From positions 1 to 28,286 of IMG/VR virus record IMGVR_UViG_3300042884_000575: a DNA stretch of 28,286 nt. One strand, written 5' to 3'. This DNA is from a virus. The position numbers and the translations under genes were made by a program. This document shows positions 1 to 7,400 of this stretch, piece by piece (position 1 is the stretch's first letter; each line of letters opens with the position of its first letter). The notes below the pieces were generated by a model. The model was not told where the DNA came from. It searched no databases and saw only the letters and a list, made by a program, of their open reading frames with translations.

Positions 1-430
1 GGCGCTGAAGGCTCGACAGAATAGCGGCCTCGGCCTCGGGCCGCAGGATGCCAGCGGCGGGCGATGCAAGTATCGCGAACAGCGTTATCGCGGTGATCCG
101 TTCCGCCTCATGCGTGGCGTCAAGCTGCGGCGCGTCAGTCCGATTGAACAGTTCCACGGCCTGCCGCGCGACATTGTGCGCCACATGGCCCGGCGTCGAA
201 GCCGCGTCCAGAAGGGCTATCATCGCCGTCTTCGGGTCTGCCGCGCTTACCTGCGCCTGGTCCGGGGCCAGCGTGTTGCGGAACACCTTCGCAATATCTT
301 TGAAGGGCACAACGCCCCAGGTCAGCAAGGCCGCGTCCGGCGCATTAAGCGCGGCGGCAACATCCCGCTCTGCCATTCCGGCGAACTGCGCCACCTTCGC
401 CGCAATCTTCTGTTCGCGCTCCGCCGTCAT
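1..430 (-). CDS. Hypothetical protein, 3' end outside the window
   Basis: An open frame starts at the ATG complementary to 428-430 and runs to the window start without a stop, giving about 143 visible residues (MTAEREQKIAAKV...). Its ATG overlaps the TGA of the upstream membrane-protein gene in an ATGA junction, the same coupling used throughout this operon, which supports both the start and its reality. The visible part is Ala-rich, largely helical and soluble, with no signal peptide or membrane segment. I do not recognise the family. Its place at the distal end of the late operon, after the lysis genes, suggests an accessory late protein, but no function can be assigned. Confidence 0.7.
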   Translation of the reverse strand, partial: MTAEREQKIAAKVAQFAGMAERDVAAALNAPDAALLTWGVVPFKDIAKVFRNTLAPDQAQVSAADPKTAMIALLDAASTPGHVAHNVARQAVELFNRTDAPQLDATHEAERITAITLFAILASPAAGILRPEAEAAILSSLQR

Positions 431-873
431 TCATCACCCCCATAGGCCCGCTTCGCACGGGGCCAGACATACAGTACCATGGAGACGATCAAAACAGCAA
501 GCCAGGCGGCACATCCAAGTTCATTGAAGCCCAGCTTGATTTCCGGTCGGAACGTCACCTCATACAGGGACACAAGAGGTCCTGCCGCACCCAAGCCCCA
601 AAAGTAGGTGTCATTTATCGTGTCCCACCTGCGCCAGCCCTGCCGAAGGTATTCGATGACAAAAGCGTAGAAGCCTACCACGGCAAACCACAATGCCCAG
701 CGATAGGGCATTTCACCGTACCTGACCGCCCAGATTGCGCAGATGGCCACGACAACACAAGTACCCATTGCAACATGTGTGCCCTGATTGCCGCCGCCGC
801 CCACAGGATCAGAGTAGAATTTGTCCGGCGTGTTCAGGTCATTCCAGAACGCGCGCATAAGTGACCAAAACAT
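427..873 (-). CDS. Four-helix integral membrane protein
   Basis: The 148-residue protein has four predicted membrane segments, at about residues 33-50, 58-75, 90-107 and 119-136, and a charged C-terminal tail. A glycine run precedes an NQGTH motif near residues 29-33, and the loop before helix 3 reads WDTINDTYFWGLGA, with Asp84 and Asp88. Such polar loop residues look conserved, but I cannot name the family. It begins one base inside the TAA of the preceding gene (TAATG) and ends in ATGA with the next. Its position a few genes beyond the endolysin makes a lysis or superinfection-related membrane role possible. The 108-residue two-helix protein is the simpler holin candidate. Confidence 0.75.
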   Translation of the reverse strand: MFWSLMRAFWNDLNTPDKFYSDPVGGGGNQGTHVAMGTCVVVAICAIWAVRYGEMPYRWALWFAVVGFYAFVIEYLRQGWRRWDTINDTYFWGLGAAGPLVSLYEVTFRPEIKLGFNELGCAAWLAVLIVSMVLYVWPRAKRAYGGDE

Positions 874-1280
874 TAGGCACCGCTTGCGGTCAGCGTGAAG
901 GCCGTGACGTTCACCTGCTGGCCCGCCGCAATCGACGTGTTGTCCAGGGTCATGTCACCGCCGCCGCCTGTGGCCGTGATCGTGCCTTGGATATGGCAGA
1001 CTGCGCCCGTGCTGTCATAGACGCGAAAGTGGGCTGCGACACCGGTAGCGTCCGCAGCTAAGTCTTGCCACGGGCTGTTAAAAGACTTTGATCCAGACAC
1101 CGCATCTGCCATCCAGTTAGTTGGAAGGTTCAGCTGTGCAAGGACAGTACCGCTGTCGGCAGTGGAGCACGCGGCTGGAACAGCGCCTGTTCTAAGACGC
1201 AGGACTGCGGACGTACCTACTGTTGTCTCAATCGCATCAAGCGAGGCGTTACGAGCCGCCGTAGAAAACTGAAAAGCCAT
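873..1280 (-). CDS. Beta-rich phage protein, probably virion-associated
   Basis: The protein has 135 residues. It opens with MAFQFSTAARNASLDAIE, then a hydrophobic strand pattern rich in Gly, Thr, Ala and Val. The central part (about 75-115) reads WQDLAADATGVAAHFRVYD followed by a short CHIQGTI strand. The sequence ends with an alternating beta segment, VNVTAFTLTASGA. This pattern recurs in small phage proteins encoded near fibre genes and is compatible with a head-decoration or tail-associated protein. That role is inferred from composition and location, not from a known structure. A ribosome-binding site (GAAAGGGTGAACT) precedes the ATG. The gene is preceded by a hairpin at 1296-1310 and overlaps the next gene by one base. 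Confidence 0.7.
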   Translation of the reverse strand: MAFQFSTAARNASLDAIETTVGTSAVLRLRTGAVPAACSTADSGTVLAQLNLPTNWMADAVSGSKSFNSPWQDLAADATGVAAHFRVYDSTGAVCHIQGTITATGGGGDMTLDNTSIAAGQQVNVTAFTLTASGA

Positions 1281-1295
1281 AGTTCACCCTTTCAA

Positions 1296-1310
1296 GCCGC
1301 ACTGCGCGGC
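1296..1310 (-). other. Intergenic hairpin
   Basis: GCCGC and GCGGC arms (5 bp) enclose a 5-base loop in the 56-bp gap between the holin-like gene and the gene starting at 1280. There is no U-run after it in the leftward direction, so it is more likely an mRNA stability or processing element, or a weak attenuator, than an intrinsic terminator. Confidence 0.35.
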
Positions 1311-1336
1311 ACTGTATTTGTTTTTCGTATTGACCG

Positions 1337-1663
1337 TCACGGCTTCCGAAGGACTTTTTTAGCCAAGTCGATAGCCGCTACGACCTGACCAGGAGTAGCC
1401 CGGTTCTTTGTAACGTAGGCAACGCTGCTGCCGCCAAGCACTGCCACAATGGCTGACACTGTGACAGCAATCCGCTCGCCGTAAGCTGCGGCGAACGTAG
1501 GTGCCCATGCTCCAATAACGTCCATCACATGAGGAAAGACTACAGGCGCCAGCGCTACGGCTGTAGCAATACCGGAGCTCAGTCCGGCAAACCATTTTCG
1601 CGTCGGCATCATAGTCGGATTTCCAGACGCGTCAGTCTGCACTACCAGAGGAAGTTTTTCCAT
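1337..1663 (-). CDS. Holin-like two-helix membrane protein
   Basis: The 108-residue protein has two hydrophobic segments, at about residues 25-45 (WFAGLSSGIATAVALAPVVF) and 65-86 (IAVTVSAIVAVLGGSSVAYV). A basic hinge lies near residues 20-23, and the C-terminal tail ends in KKVLRKP. Size, paired helices, basic C-terminus and position directly downstream of the endolysin gene fit a holin, which would open the cytoplasmic membrane to release the peptidase. No named holin family signature was recognised, so the assignment rests on topology and context. The ATG at 1661-1663 has a strong AAGGAG Shine-Dalgarno 7-8 bases upstream. It lies 10 bases downstream of the endolysin stop. Confidence 0.65.
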   Translation of the reverse strand: MEKLPLVVQTDASGNPTMMPTRKWFAGLSSGIATAVALAPVVFPHVMDVIGAWAPTFAAAYGERIAVTVSAIVAVLGGSSVAYVTKNRATPGQVVAAIDLAKKVLRKP

Positions 1664-1673
1664 AATAGTCTCC

Positions 1674-2111
1674 TTAGTTTCCGGGGTAAACTGCCCGATT
1701 TAGTTCAACGTGAGGGTAGTCTCGAAACTTGCGCCAGTCGCCGCCGTAGGTGATAGAAACAAGTTCTTCTATTGCTGCGGCCTTAATGGCTTCGGCGATA
1801 GGGAGCATTAGACGTACGTTAGCCATTTCTTCAAAAGACACCTTGCCGTCTTTATTGATGTCAACAAGAGCGTAGAAGTCAAATGCGTGGCCGTAACCAT
1901 CAGCCTGTTTCAGGTGCCTGCTTTTCAAGGTTTTTGTAGCCTTGACGCGCAAAAGTTCTTTTTGACGCTCCAACGAGCGTAGACCTTCGACGACAACGAA
2001 CATGGTTGGTGAAGTTTGCAGAGTTCGATTGAGCACCCGGATAAGATCAGGATGCAGCCCTTTCATATTGTTAAGGCTGCGTTCGGTCCACTGTCTCATA
2101 GCCAAAGACAT
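1674..2111 (-). CDS. Endolysin, M15-family (L-Ala-D-Glu / D-Ala-D-Ala type) peptidase with EF-hand loop
   Basis: The endolysin has 145 residues and would cleave peptidoglycan cross-links or stem peptides at lysis. It carries the zinc-peptidase pattern of the M15/VanY group: SRH at 64-66, GHAFD at 74-78 and DYPHVEL at 131-137. The probable zinc ligands are His66, Asp78 and His134. Between the second and third ligands lies a canonical EF-hand loop, DINKDGKVSFEE (84-95), with Asp84, Asn86, Asp88, Ser92 and Glu95 in calcium-ligand positions. There is no signal peptide, so a holin is needed. A frame extending to a TTG six codons upstream exists. The ATG at 2109-2111 is preferred because GGGGGTG lies about 7 bases before it. 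This start leaves 4 bases between the previous stop and the ATG. Confidence 0.9.
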   Translation of the reverse strand: MSLAMRQWTERSLNNMKGLHPDLIRVLNRTLQTSPTMFVVVEGLRSLERQKELLRVKATKTLKSRHLKQADGYGHAFDFYALVDINKDGKVSFEEMANVRLMLPIAEAIKAAAIEELVSITYGGDWRKFRDYPHVELNRAVYPGN

Positions 2112-2115
2112 CGTT

Positions 2116-2409
2116 TCACACCCCCACAATCTTTACAACGTAGGCGATTATACCGCCCACGATGATCCAAAAAACCTTGTCGAACATACCAAAGACAACT
2201 GAGTGTTTAGTCGATCCCTGTTCGATACTTTTTACACGGCTGTCTAGGTGTTCGTGACGAGACTCGTAAGAGTCCATGCGCCTGAAAAGCGTTACCATAC
2301 GCTCCTCAATTCGGGCCATTGCCGTAACAACTTTTGTCAGTTCGTCAATCTTGTCTCCAAGCTTGTCGATGTGCTTTTCTACGCGTTCGAGTCGAATGTC
2401 TTCGGTCAT
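2116..2409 (-). CDS. Coiled-coil protein with C-terminal membrane anchor (XhlA-like)
   Basis: The protein has 97 residues from the ATG at 2407-2409, whose ATGA overlaps the upstream stop; a GTG two codons earlier is less likely. Residues 1-70 form a charged heptad-patterned coiled coil (RLERVEKHIDKLGDKIDEL...). Residues about 74-95 form one hydrophobic helix (VFWIIVGGIIAYVVKIVGV) ending at the C-terminus. This layout matches the haemolysin XhlA-like proteins found in phage lysis cassettes. Its position just before the endolysin supports a membrane-associated lysis role, such as a holin partner. A Rz-like spanin is less likely, because the anchor is at the C-terminus and there is no lipobox partner. 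Confidence 0.7.
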   Translation of the reverse strand: MTEDIRLERVEKHIDKLGDKIDELTKVVTAMARIEERMVTLFRRMDSYESRHEHLDSRVKSIEQGSTKHSVVFGMFDKVFWIIVGGIIAYVVKIVGV

Positions 2410-2825
2410 GTCCACACCATTTTAGGGAGCCCCGCAATCGGGCTTTCGGGAATTTCCCCGCCCGCCTGGACCGCCGCAAGCATTGCCAGCGCCGCAGTCC
2501 AGACATCATCACGCCATGCCACGAAAGCCACGCCTTCGGCCTGCCATGCCGGAATTGTGCTTGCCACGTAGGTCGCACAGGATACCGCAGAGGTATATCC
2601 GCGCGCCCGTGCCGTGGCCTCTACATGCGCTTCGATTGCAGCGGTATATGCCGCCTGCATTTTTTCCGGCGTTGGCGGGGGTGGCTGATTTACAGTGGCC
2701 TTACCTGCAATGGCGTCCTGCACGTCTTGCCAGAACCGGCTTGCTTCGGTGATGCCTGACCATGATGTACCGTCAATGTTGGCGCTGTAGGTGTCAGGGG
2801 CAGTGAGAGTGATGTTAGTAATCAT
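2406..2825 (-). CDS. Tail-fibre accessory / assembly-chaperone-like protein
   Basis: The 139-residue protein has an N-terminal beta segment (1-30), a Pro-rich hinge (QPPPPTPEKMQ, near 47-57) and a helical C-terminal domain. That domain holds the recognisable stretch GYTSAVSCATYVASTIPAW, followed by AEGVAFVAWRDDVWTAAL. This Trp-rich AWRD motif recurs in small proteins encoded immediately after phage tail fibres. They are usually interpreted as fibre assembly or attachment factors, though the exact function is generally not demonstrated. The gene starts two bases after the fibre stop and ends in an ATGA junction with the coiled-coil gene. Its base composition is visibly richer in G+C than the flanking fibre and lysis genes. 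Confidence 0.65.
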   Translation of the reverse strand: MITNITLTAPDTYSANIDGTSWSGITEASRFWQDVQDAIAGKATVNQPPPPTPEKMQAAYTAAIEAHVEATARARGYTSAVSCATYVASTIPAWQAEGVAFVAWRDDVWTAALAMLAAVQAGGEIPESPIAGLPKMVWT

Positions 2826-2827
2826 GA

Positions 2828-4462
2828 TTATATCTCCGCATCTGCTGACCAGTTAATGAAACAATATCCACCATTGGCGGTTGCAAATCCATTGAAGCCA
2901 ATAGAGCTATGGCTAACATTTTGTGGTGCAATAGAACCTGTATTAAAATTTCCATTAAACCCTAAGTTTGTTGCAATAGTTGGTCCCACTCGCTTGGGCA
3001 CTGAGAATTGGCCACCAACGGCCGCTGTTCCAACAGAGGGACTTTGCAGAAGAAAAATCCCGGTTTCGTAATATCGTTGGCACATTGCCAATTCTGTTCC
3101 CACATCACGAGGAACATAAAGCGCAGCATCTGCCGCAGTCCATACGCCGGGGCGAATGTGGATACCAAAAAGATCAACTTCGATTGTTTGAAGCCCGATA
3201 CTTGCTGCCCTCGCGGAAAACGTCGAACCAGCTGACGTCCAGAATTGCAAGCCTAAAAAGCTGTTGCCGGTAGTGCCGAGTGTTTTTCCAGCTATTGACG
3301 GAACATTGATGGTGACAGCAAAAGGCGTCCATGCGCCCGTCAGTGTAATTTGCGAAGAGCCAATTCCAGTCACTTCTGCCGAGGGGCTACCACCAGAGCC
3401 AAAGTTTTGAACGACTTCGATTGCTACGTTTCCGGTTCCACTGTTGCGCTTAGCCCAACCCAAGACTGTAATGGTCTGCCCGGCATAGGTACGCACGTCC
3501 TCAATACGTTGTGTAGTGGCGGCAAAGTGCGTTGAAAGGCTCTGCCCCGTTACATCTTGTCGCAAGAAAAAGGCCGGACAACTCGCGCCAAATATAGTTC
3601 CGGCCGGGTGGTTCTGCCGACTTTGCGTGATCGTGCCGCCTCCGAAAAAATTTGCCCAACGATCAGCGGCAACGTATCCATTGCCGGTCCCGAACGTTGC
3701 ACGCTGCCAGACGCTAAAATCACCGTTTATGATGCGATCTTGCCCAACTTGCGAGTCTGCAATACCAAGCGCTATTCTTGCAGCTGTCTTATCTACGGCT
3801 TTGAATACGCCATTACCAATAGCTGTTCCACCCAGATTAGCTAACGCTGCCGTCTTATTTGCGAGGTCATTTAAGTTTTGCGAAGACAACATGTCTCCTG
3901 TACCGACGCCGGAGGCCCCACGCTGAACATAGATGCTCCACCGTCCCGCCGACAAGTCGGTAGTAAAAACTCCAGAAACGTGTGCCAAAATACACTGGTA
4001 CCCGTTCCCAGATACCGGTTCAAAAATACGATCACCTACAACGTAGGCCTGCGCAGTCGACCAAGGCCCTAAAAATTCTCCAATCAAATCAACTTCACTC
4101 GGCGCTGCGACAAGCAAAAGTTCTTGCATAAGCATAGTAAGTTTGTCCCAAACAAACTCAGCTACTGCCGGATCGTAACGTGTTTGCGCGCTTACAGAAA
4201 CTTCTTGTGTAACATCTGTCTCACGCGCAATAAGCAGGCGAACACCGGCCAAGGGCGCAGGCGTGATGGTGACTAGCCCACCCACTCCGTTTGAGTTTAT
4301 CGCGGTAGTATAGGTTCCAGGTGTTAGAGGTATCTTAACCCCACTAACCACACTGTAAACTTTAACGCTCGCGGCTGTTTGAACTCGGAACGGAAAGTCA
4401 AAGACTTGTGTAGCACCATTGCCGAAGCGAGTAGCTGTAGACGTAGTTACTTCAACAGTCAT
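2828..4462 (-). CDS. Tail fibre with T7 gp17-like N-terminal attachment domain
   Basis: The 544-residue receptor-binding fibre has a modular layout. Residues 1-125 match the T7 tail-fibre N-terminal domain that docks to the tail tube: FPFRVQTAASVKVYS, TPGTYTTAINSNGVGG, then YDPAVAEFVWDKLTMLMQEL. Residues 130-180 form a small carbohydrate-binding-like linker (AYVVGDRIFEP...GYQCI). Residues 196-240 are a fibre-type repeat. From about 245, the INGDFSVWQR motif and ADRW (267-270) start a beta-sandwich adhesion domain, with an ELAMCQRYYE motif near its end. Host specificity presumably resides in the C-terminal half. The start forms an ATGA overlap with the ejection-protein gene, as in the T7 gp16-gp17 order. 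Confidence 0.9.
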   Translation of the reverse strand: MTVEVTTSTATRFGNGATQVFDFPFRVQTAASVKVYSVVSGVKIPLTPGTYTTAINSNGVGGLVTITPAPLAGVRLLIARETDVTQEVSVSAQTRYDPAVAEFVWDKLTMLMQELLLVAAPSEVDLIGEFLGPWSTAQAYVVGDRIFEPVSGNGYQCILAHVSGVFTTDLSAGRWSIYVQRGASGVGTGDMLSSQNLNDLANKTAALANLGGTAIGNGVFKAVDKTAARIALGIADSQVGQDRIINGDFSVWQRATFGTGNGYVAADRWANFFGGGTITQSRQNHPAGTIFGASCPAFFLRQDVTGQSLSTHFAATTQRIEDVRTYAGQTITVLGWAKRNSGTGNVAIEVVQNFGSGGSPSAEVTGIGSSQITLTGAWTPFAVTINVPSIAGKTLGTTGNSFLGLQFWTSAGSTFSARAASIGLQTIEVDLFGIHIRPGVWTAADAALYVPRDVGTELAMCQRYYETGIFLLQSPSVGTAAVGGQFSVPKRVGPTIATNLGFNGNFNTGSIAPQNVSHSSIGFNGFATANGGYCFINWSADAEI

Positions 4463-7400
4463 TTTTCGCCTCCAAACATCGCTTCGGCTACACGGTCAAA
4501 CAGCTGCCGAAAGAGAAAATGGTTTTGGTAAGGGATAAAGACCTGCCGCAGCCGTCGCATGTTTTGTTCCTGATCTTCGTTATCAAGGGTAGCCGCGACA
4601 GTAAACAGTCTGTCGGCCTGGGTATACGTTGGGCCGAGAAACACGCCGAGCAGGCCGGAAGGCTTTCGGAAAACCATAGGGCTATCGTCTCCGCTTATCC
4701 ACGGAGTCCGTTCCGCCGCGTCCGCACCAATCGACAAAGCGCCCAAAATTCCACTCCGTTTTGTCGCTTCCCAAACCCAGGCTTCCGGCGACATTTCTTT
4801 CATGTCTTCGAGGGTCCGGCCTCCAGCAGCATATGCATATGTATAGTATGAAAGGGCGCCAAAAGCAAGTGAAAAAGCAACGCCTTGCATTAGGTATGGG
4901 TCATTACCTTGAAGCGCGCTCATCACCATTCGAGAGTTTGAGGCGAAGAGGAAACTCTTAAACTGAAATAGAAGAGAATAGGCCATGTTTTCGTCAACGA
5001 CGTTTGGACGCTCGAGTCCGGGCGTCACGATAAGCTTGTTGACCTCGCTAGCGACGGCAGCTTGATAAGCGCGAAACGCTTGCGGATCATCCCACAAGTG
5101 GACGTTAGGAAGGACTCCTCCGTTGGAAAAATACTCTACACCATTGGGAGCTTCCATCTGCTGCGCGATGCGATGGATCATGAGATCACTTAACCCGGCT
5201 TCACGCAAGTTAGTCCGCATGGTAAGAAGGTCGCCGGTGAACTCAGCGTTTTCCCTCCAAGCTTTTGCCACGGTCGGTATGTATTCAGCAAAGGTAGCGT
5301 GAGCTACATTGCCGCTGATGGTCTTCATGCCCGCTGTCCAGTAGTCATACAGTGCAATGAGACCCATTTTTTGAGTTGCTAACGTGACGCCCCGTTCCAG
5401 CTTTGTTTTGCCGATAGTGTCTTCGGCTAAATCAAAAAGACCTTGTGCCCGACTGTGCAAGACAGGTTCAAGATTTAAGCCAATCTTACGATTGAGCTCT
5501 TTTGATTTAAGTCTGAACGCTTTATCGTTTTCAGTTACGTTTTTTACAAAAGGCTGCCAGCCGTGTTTGAAGACTTTAGTTGGCCCATGCTTCCAGATTG
5601 GCCGCGCCATGTCTGAGATTGACGAGATCGTACTTACACCCATCATTGTCAGGACGTTGAGGTTTTTGATCATACGACCGCCGCGCCACCACATTGAACT
5701 AGCGTCTCTCGGAACGCCTCGTTGTGCACGAAGCCGCTGTATTGCTACGTCGAAGTTGTAGGTTTGTTTTTTAGTCTCGGCCGTAAAGTAGCGCCCGATC
5801 TGTTGACGAAGCTCCTGAGTAAGCGGCTGGTAGCCCATATCCGGCGTGTCAGAGAAATTCTTTTCTGTTAGAAACAAATCTTCGCCAGCTCCAAAGTCAA
5901 ACAACCGTTTGGCAACCTGATCAATATACTTTGCGGAAGCGTCTACCCAACCTTTCGGCAGCTTAACAAACTGCGCCGTCGCCAGCTTATTCATCAGAAC
6001 AGTTAACTCATCGTTCATTTCCCCAATGACATTTTTACCGCTTGGGCTGCCGAAGGCCCGCCAAAGTTCTAAGTCAGGCGCCATCACTCTATCATACGCG
6101 GAGGCAATAAGTTCCACATCGTTTATAAGCCACTTCTTTTTCAACGCAAAAGGAGTTTTCCAAACGCGAAGCAGCTCTGCGCTACGGGCGTCTTGCCGCA
6201 AGGCATGGTAGGCTGGAGAAAGTTCAATCTCTGTATTGGTTAGTTTCTGCGCAAGCACTGTTGCAAGGTCACGAGACTGTTCTTTGAAATCGGGAACCGG
6301 GTCTACCTCTGGGTCGTCAACGCCATATTGGTTGGAGAACTTAACTTCCAGGTTGTAAAGTTCTTCGTCAATTTGAGCACCAGACTTGCTCCGTTCCTCT
6401 GCCGTAAGCGGAGCTTTTTCCTTAACTTCTTTCGCGGCTGCTTCTTCCAAGTCTTGGGCGCGACTCGCCTTAGACCTAACCAGCCGCGTTAAGTCCGCAA
6501 TCACATCTTCACGAACTAAGTTAATTTCAGACAGCCAAGCGTCAAGCCCTACGGACCGACCTTGGGCCACAGTAAGTCTTTCAAACATGTCATCGTGTCG
6601 AGCTTTCGCCTTGGCAAAGTACTCTTGTGCCACCACACGCGAGGCGCTGTTTTGCCGTTTACTGACCGCAAGTTTTTCTAGCGCAAGACGTCGCTTCTCT
6701 AGCGCGGCAATCGCTTTTTTTAAGTCTTTTGTAGTCTTCCCAAGCAAAGCTTCTTTAGCCTTCTGCGTCTTTGCCAGTGCTACGTCTGTCGTCGACAATC
6801 GTGCAGGCGGCGTTCTAAACATGTCGGCAATGTCGTCAGTCAGTTTGGTTGCGGAGGCCTGAAGGTTGCTCACCTTTTCTGTCGTCTTAGCCCCGTACTT
6901 TTTGTAGAGACGGCCAAGCGCCAACAGCTTCTTACGCTCCTCAAGCCAACCTTTAACTTCTTTTGAAAGGTTATCGTTTAAGTCCTTCATCTGAACTTTT
7001 AATTCTTCCTTGGACCAACCTTCTTCTTTCGCCTGACGCGTCAGCGCTAGCCGCTCGTTACGGTAGTCTACCATTTCAGGAAGTTCATCGAGGAACACAA
7101 TGTCCGACTCAACTTCTTCCATGCGGGCGACAAGCTCAGTTTCGGTAAGTCCAACGACTTCCCGTTCAAACTCCAACTTCAGCTTGTCCTTTGTGAAAGC
7201 TTTGGCTGCTTTCTCATACGCCTCCAGCATCGCCTTTTCGTTGTAGGCGCCGAAGTCGTTGATAAACTCAGCCAGGTTGTCGATGATCTTATTCTGATCT
7301 GGAATGTGGTGAGCGTAGTCGGTAATGCCGTCGCCGAGATCATCTTCGAGAAGTTCTTTGTAAAGCGGCTCAAACTCGTCGCCAGAGGCTTCCATCTCCT

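Noticed and set aside
48-527. Plus-strand open frames at the window start
   Set aside because: They are antisense to the open-ended minus-strand gene, whose ATGA junction with its neighbour is convincing.
6386-6862. 158-residue plus-strand open frame inside the giant ejection protein
   Set aside because: Ser/Ala-rich antisense shadow of a coding region, with no ribosome-binding site or family resemblance.
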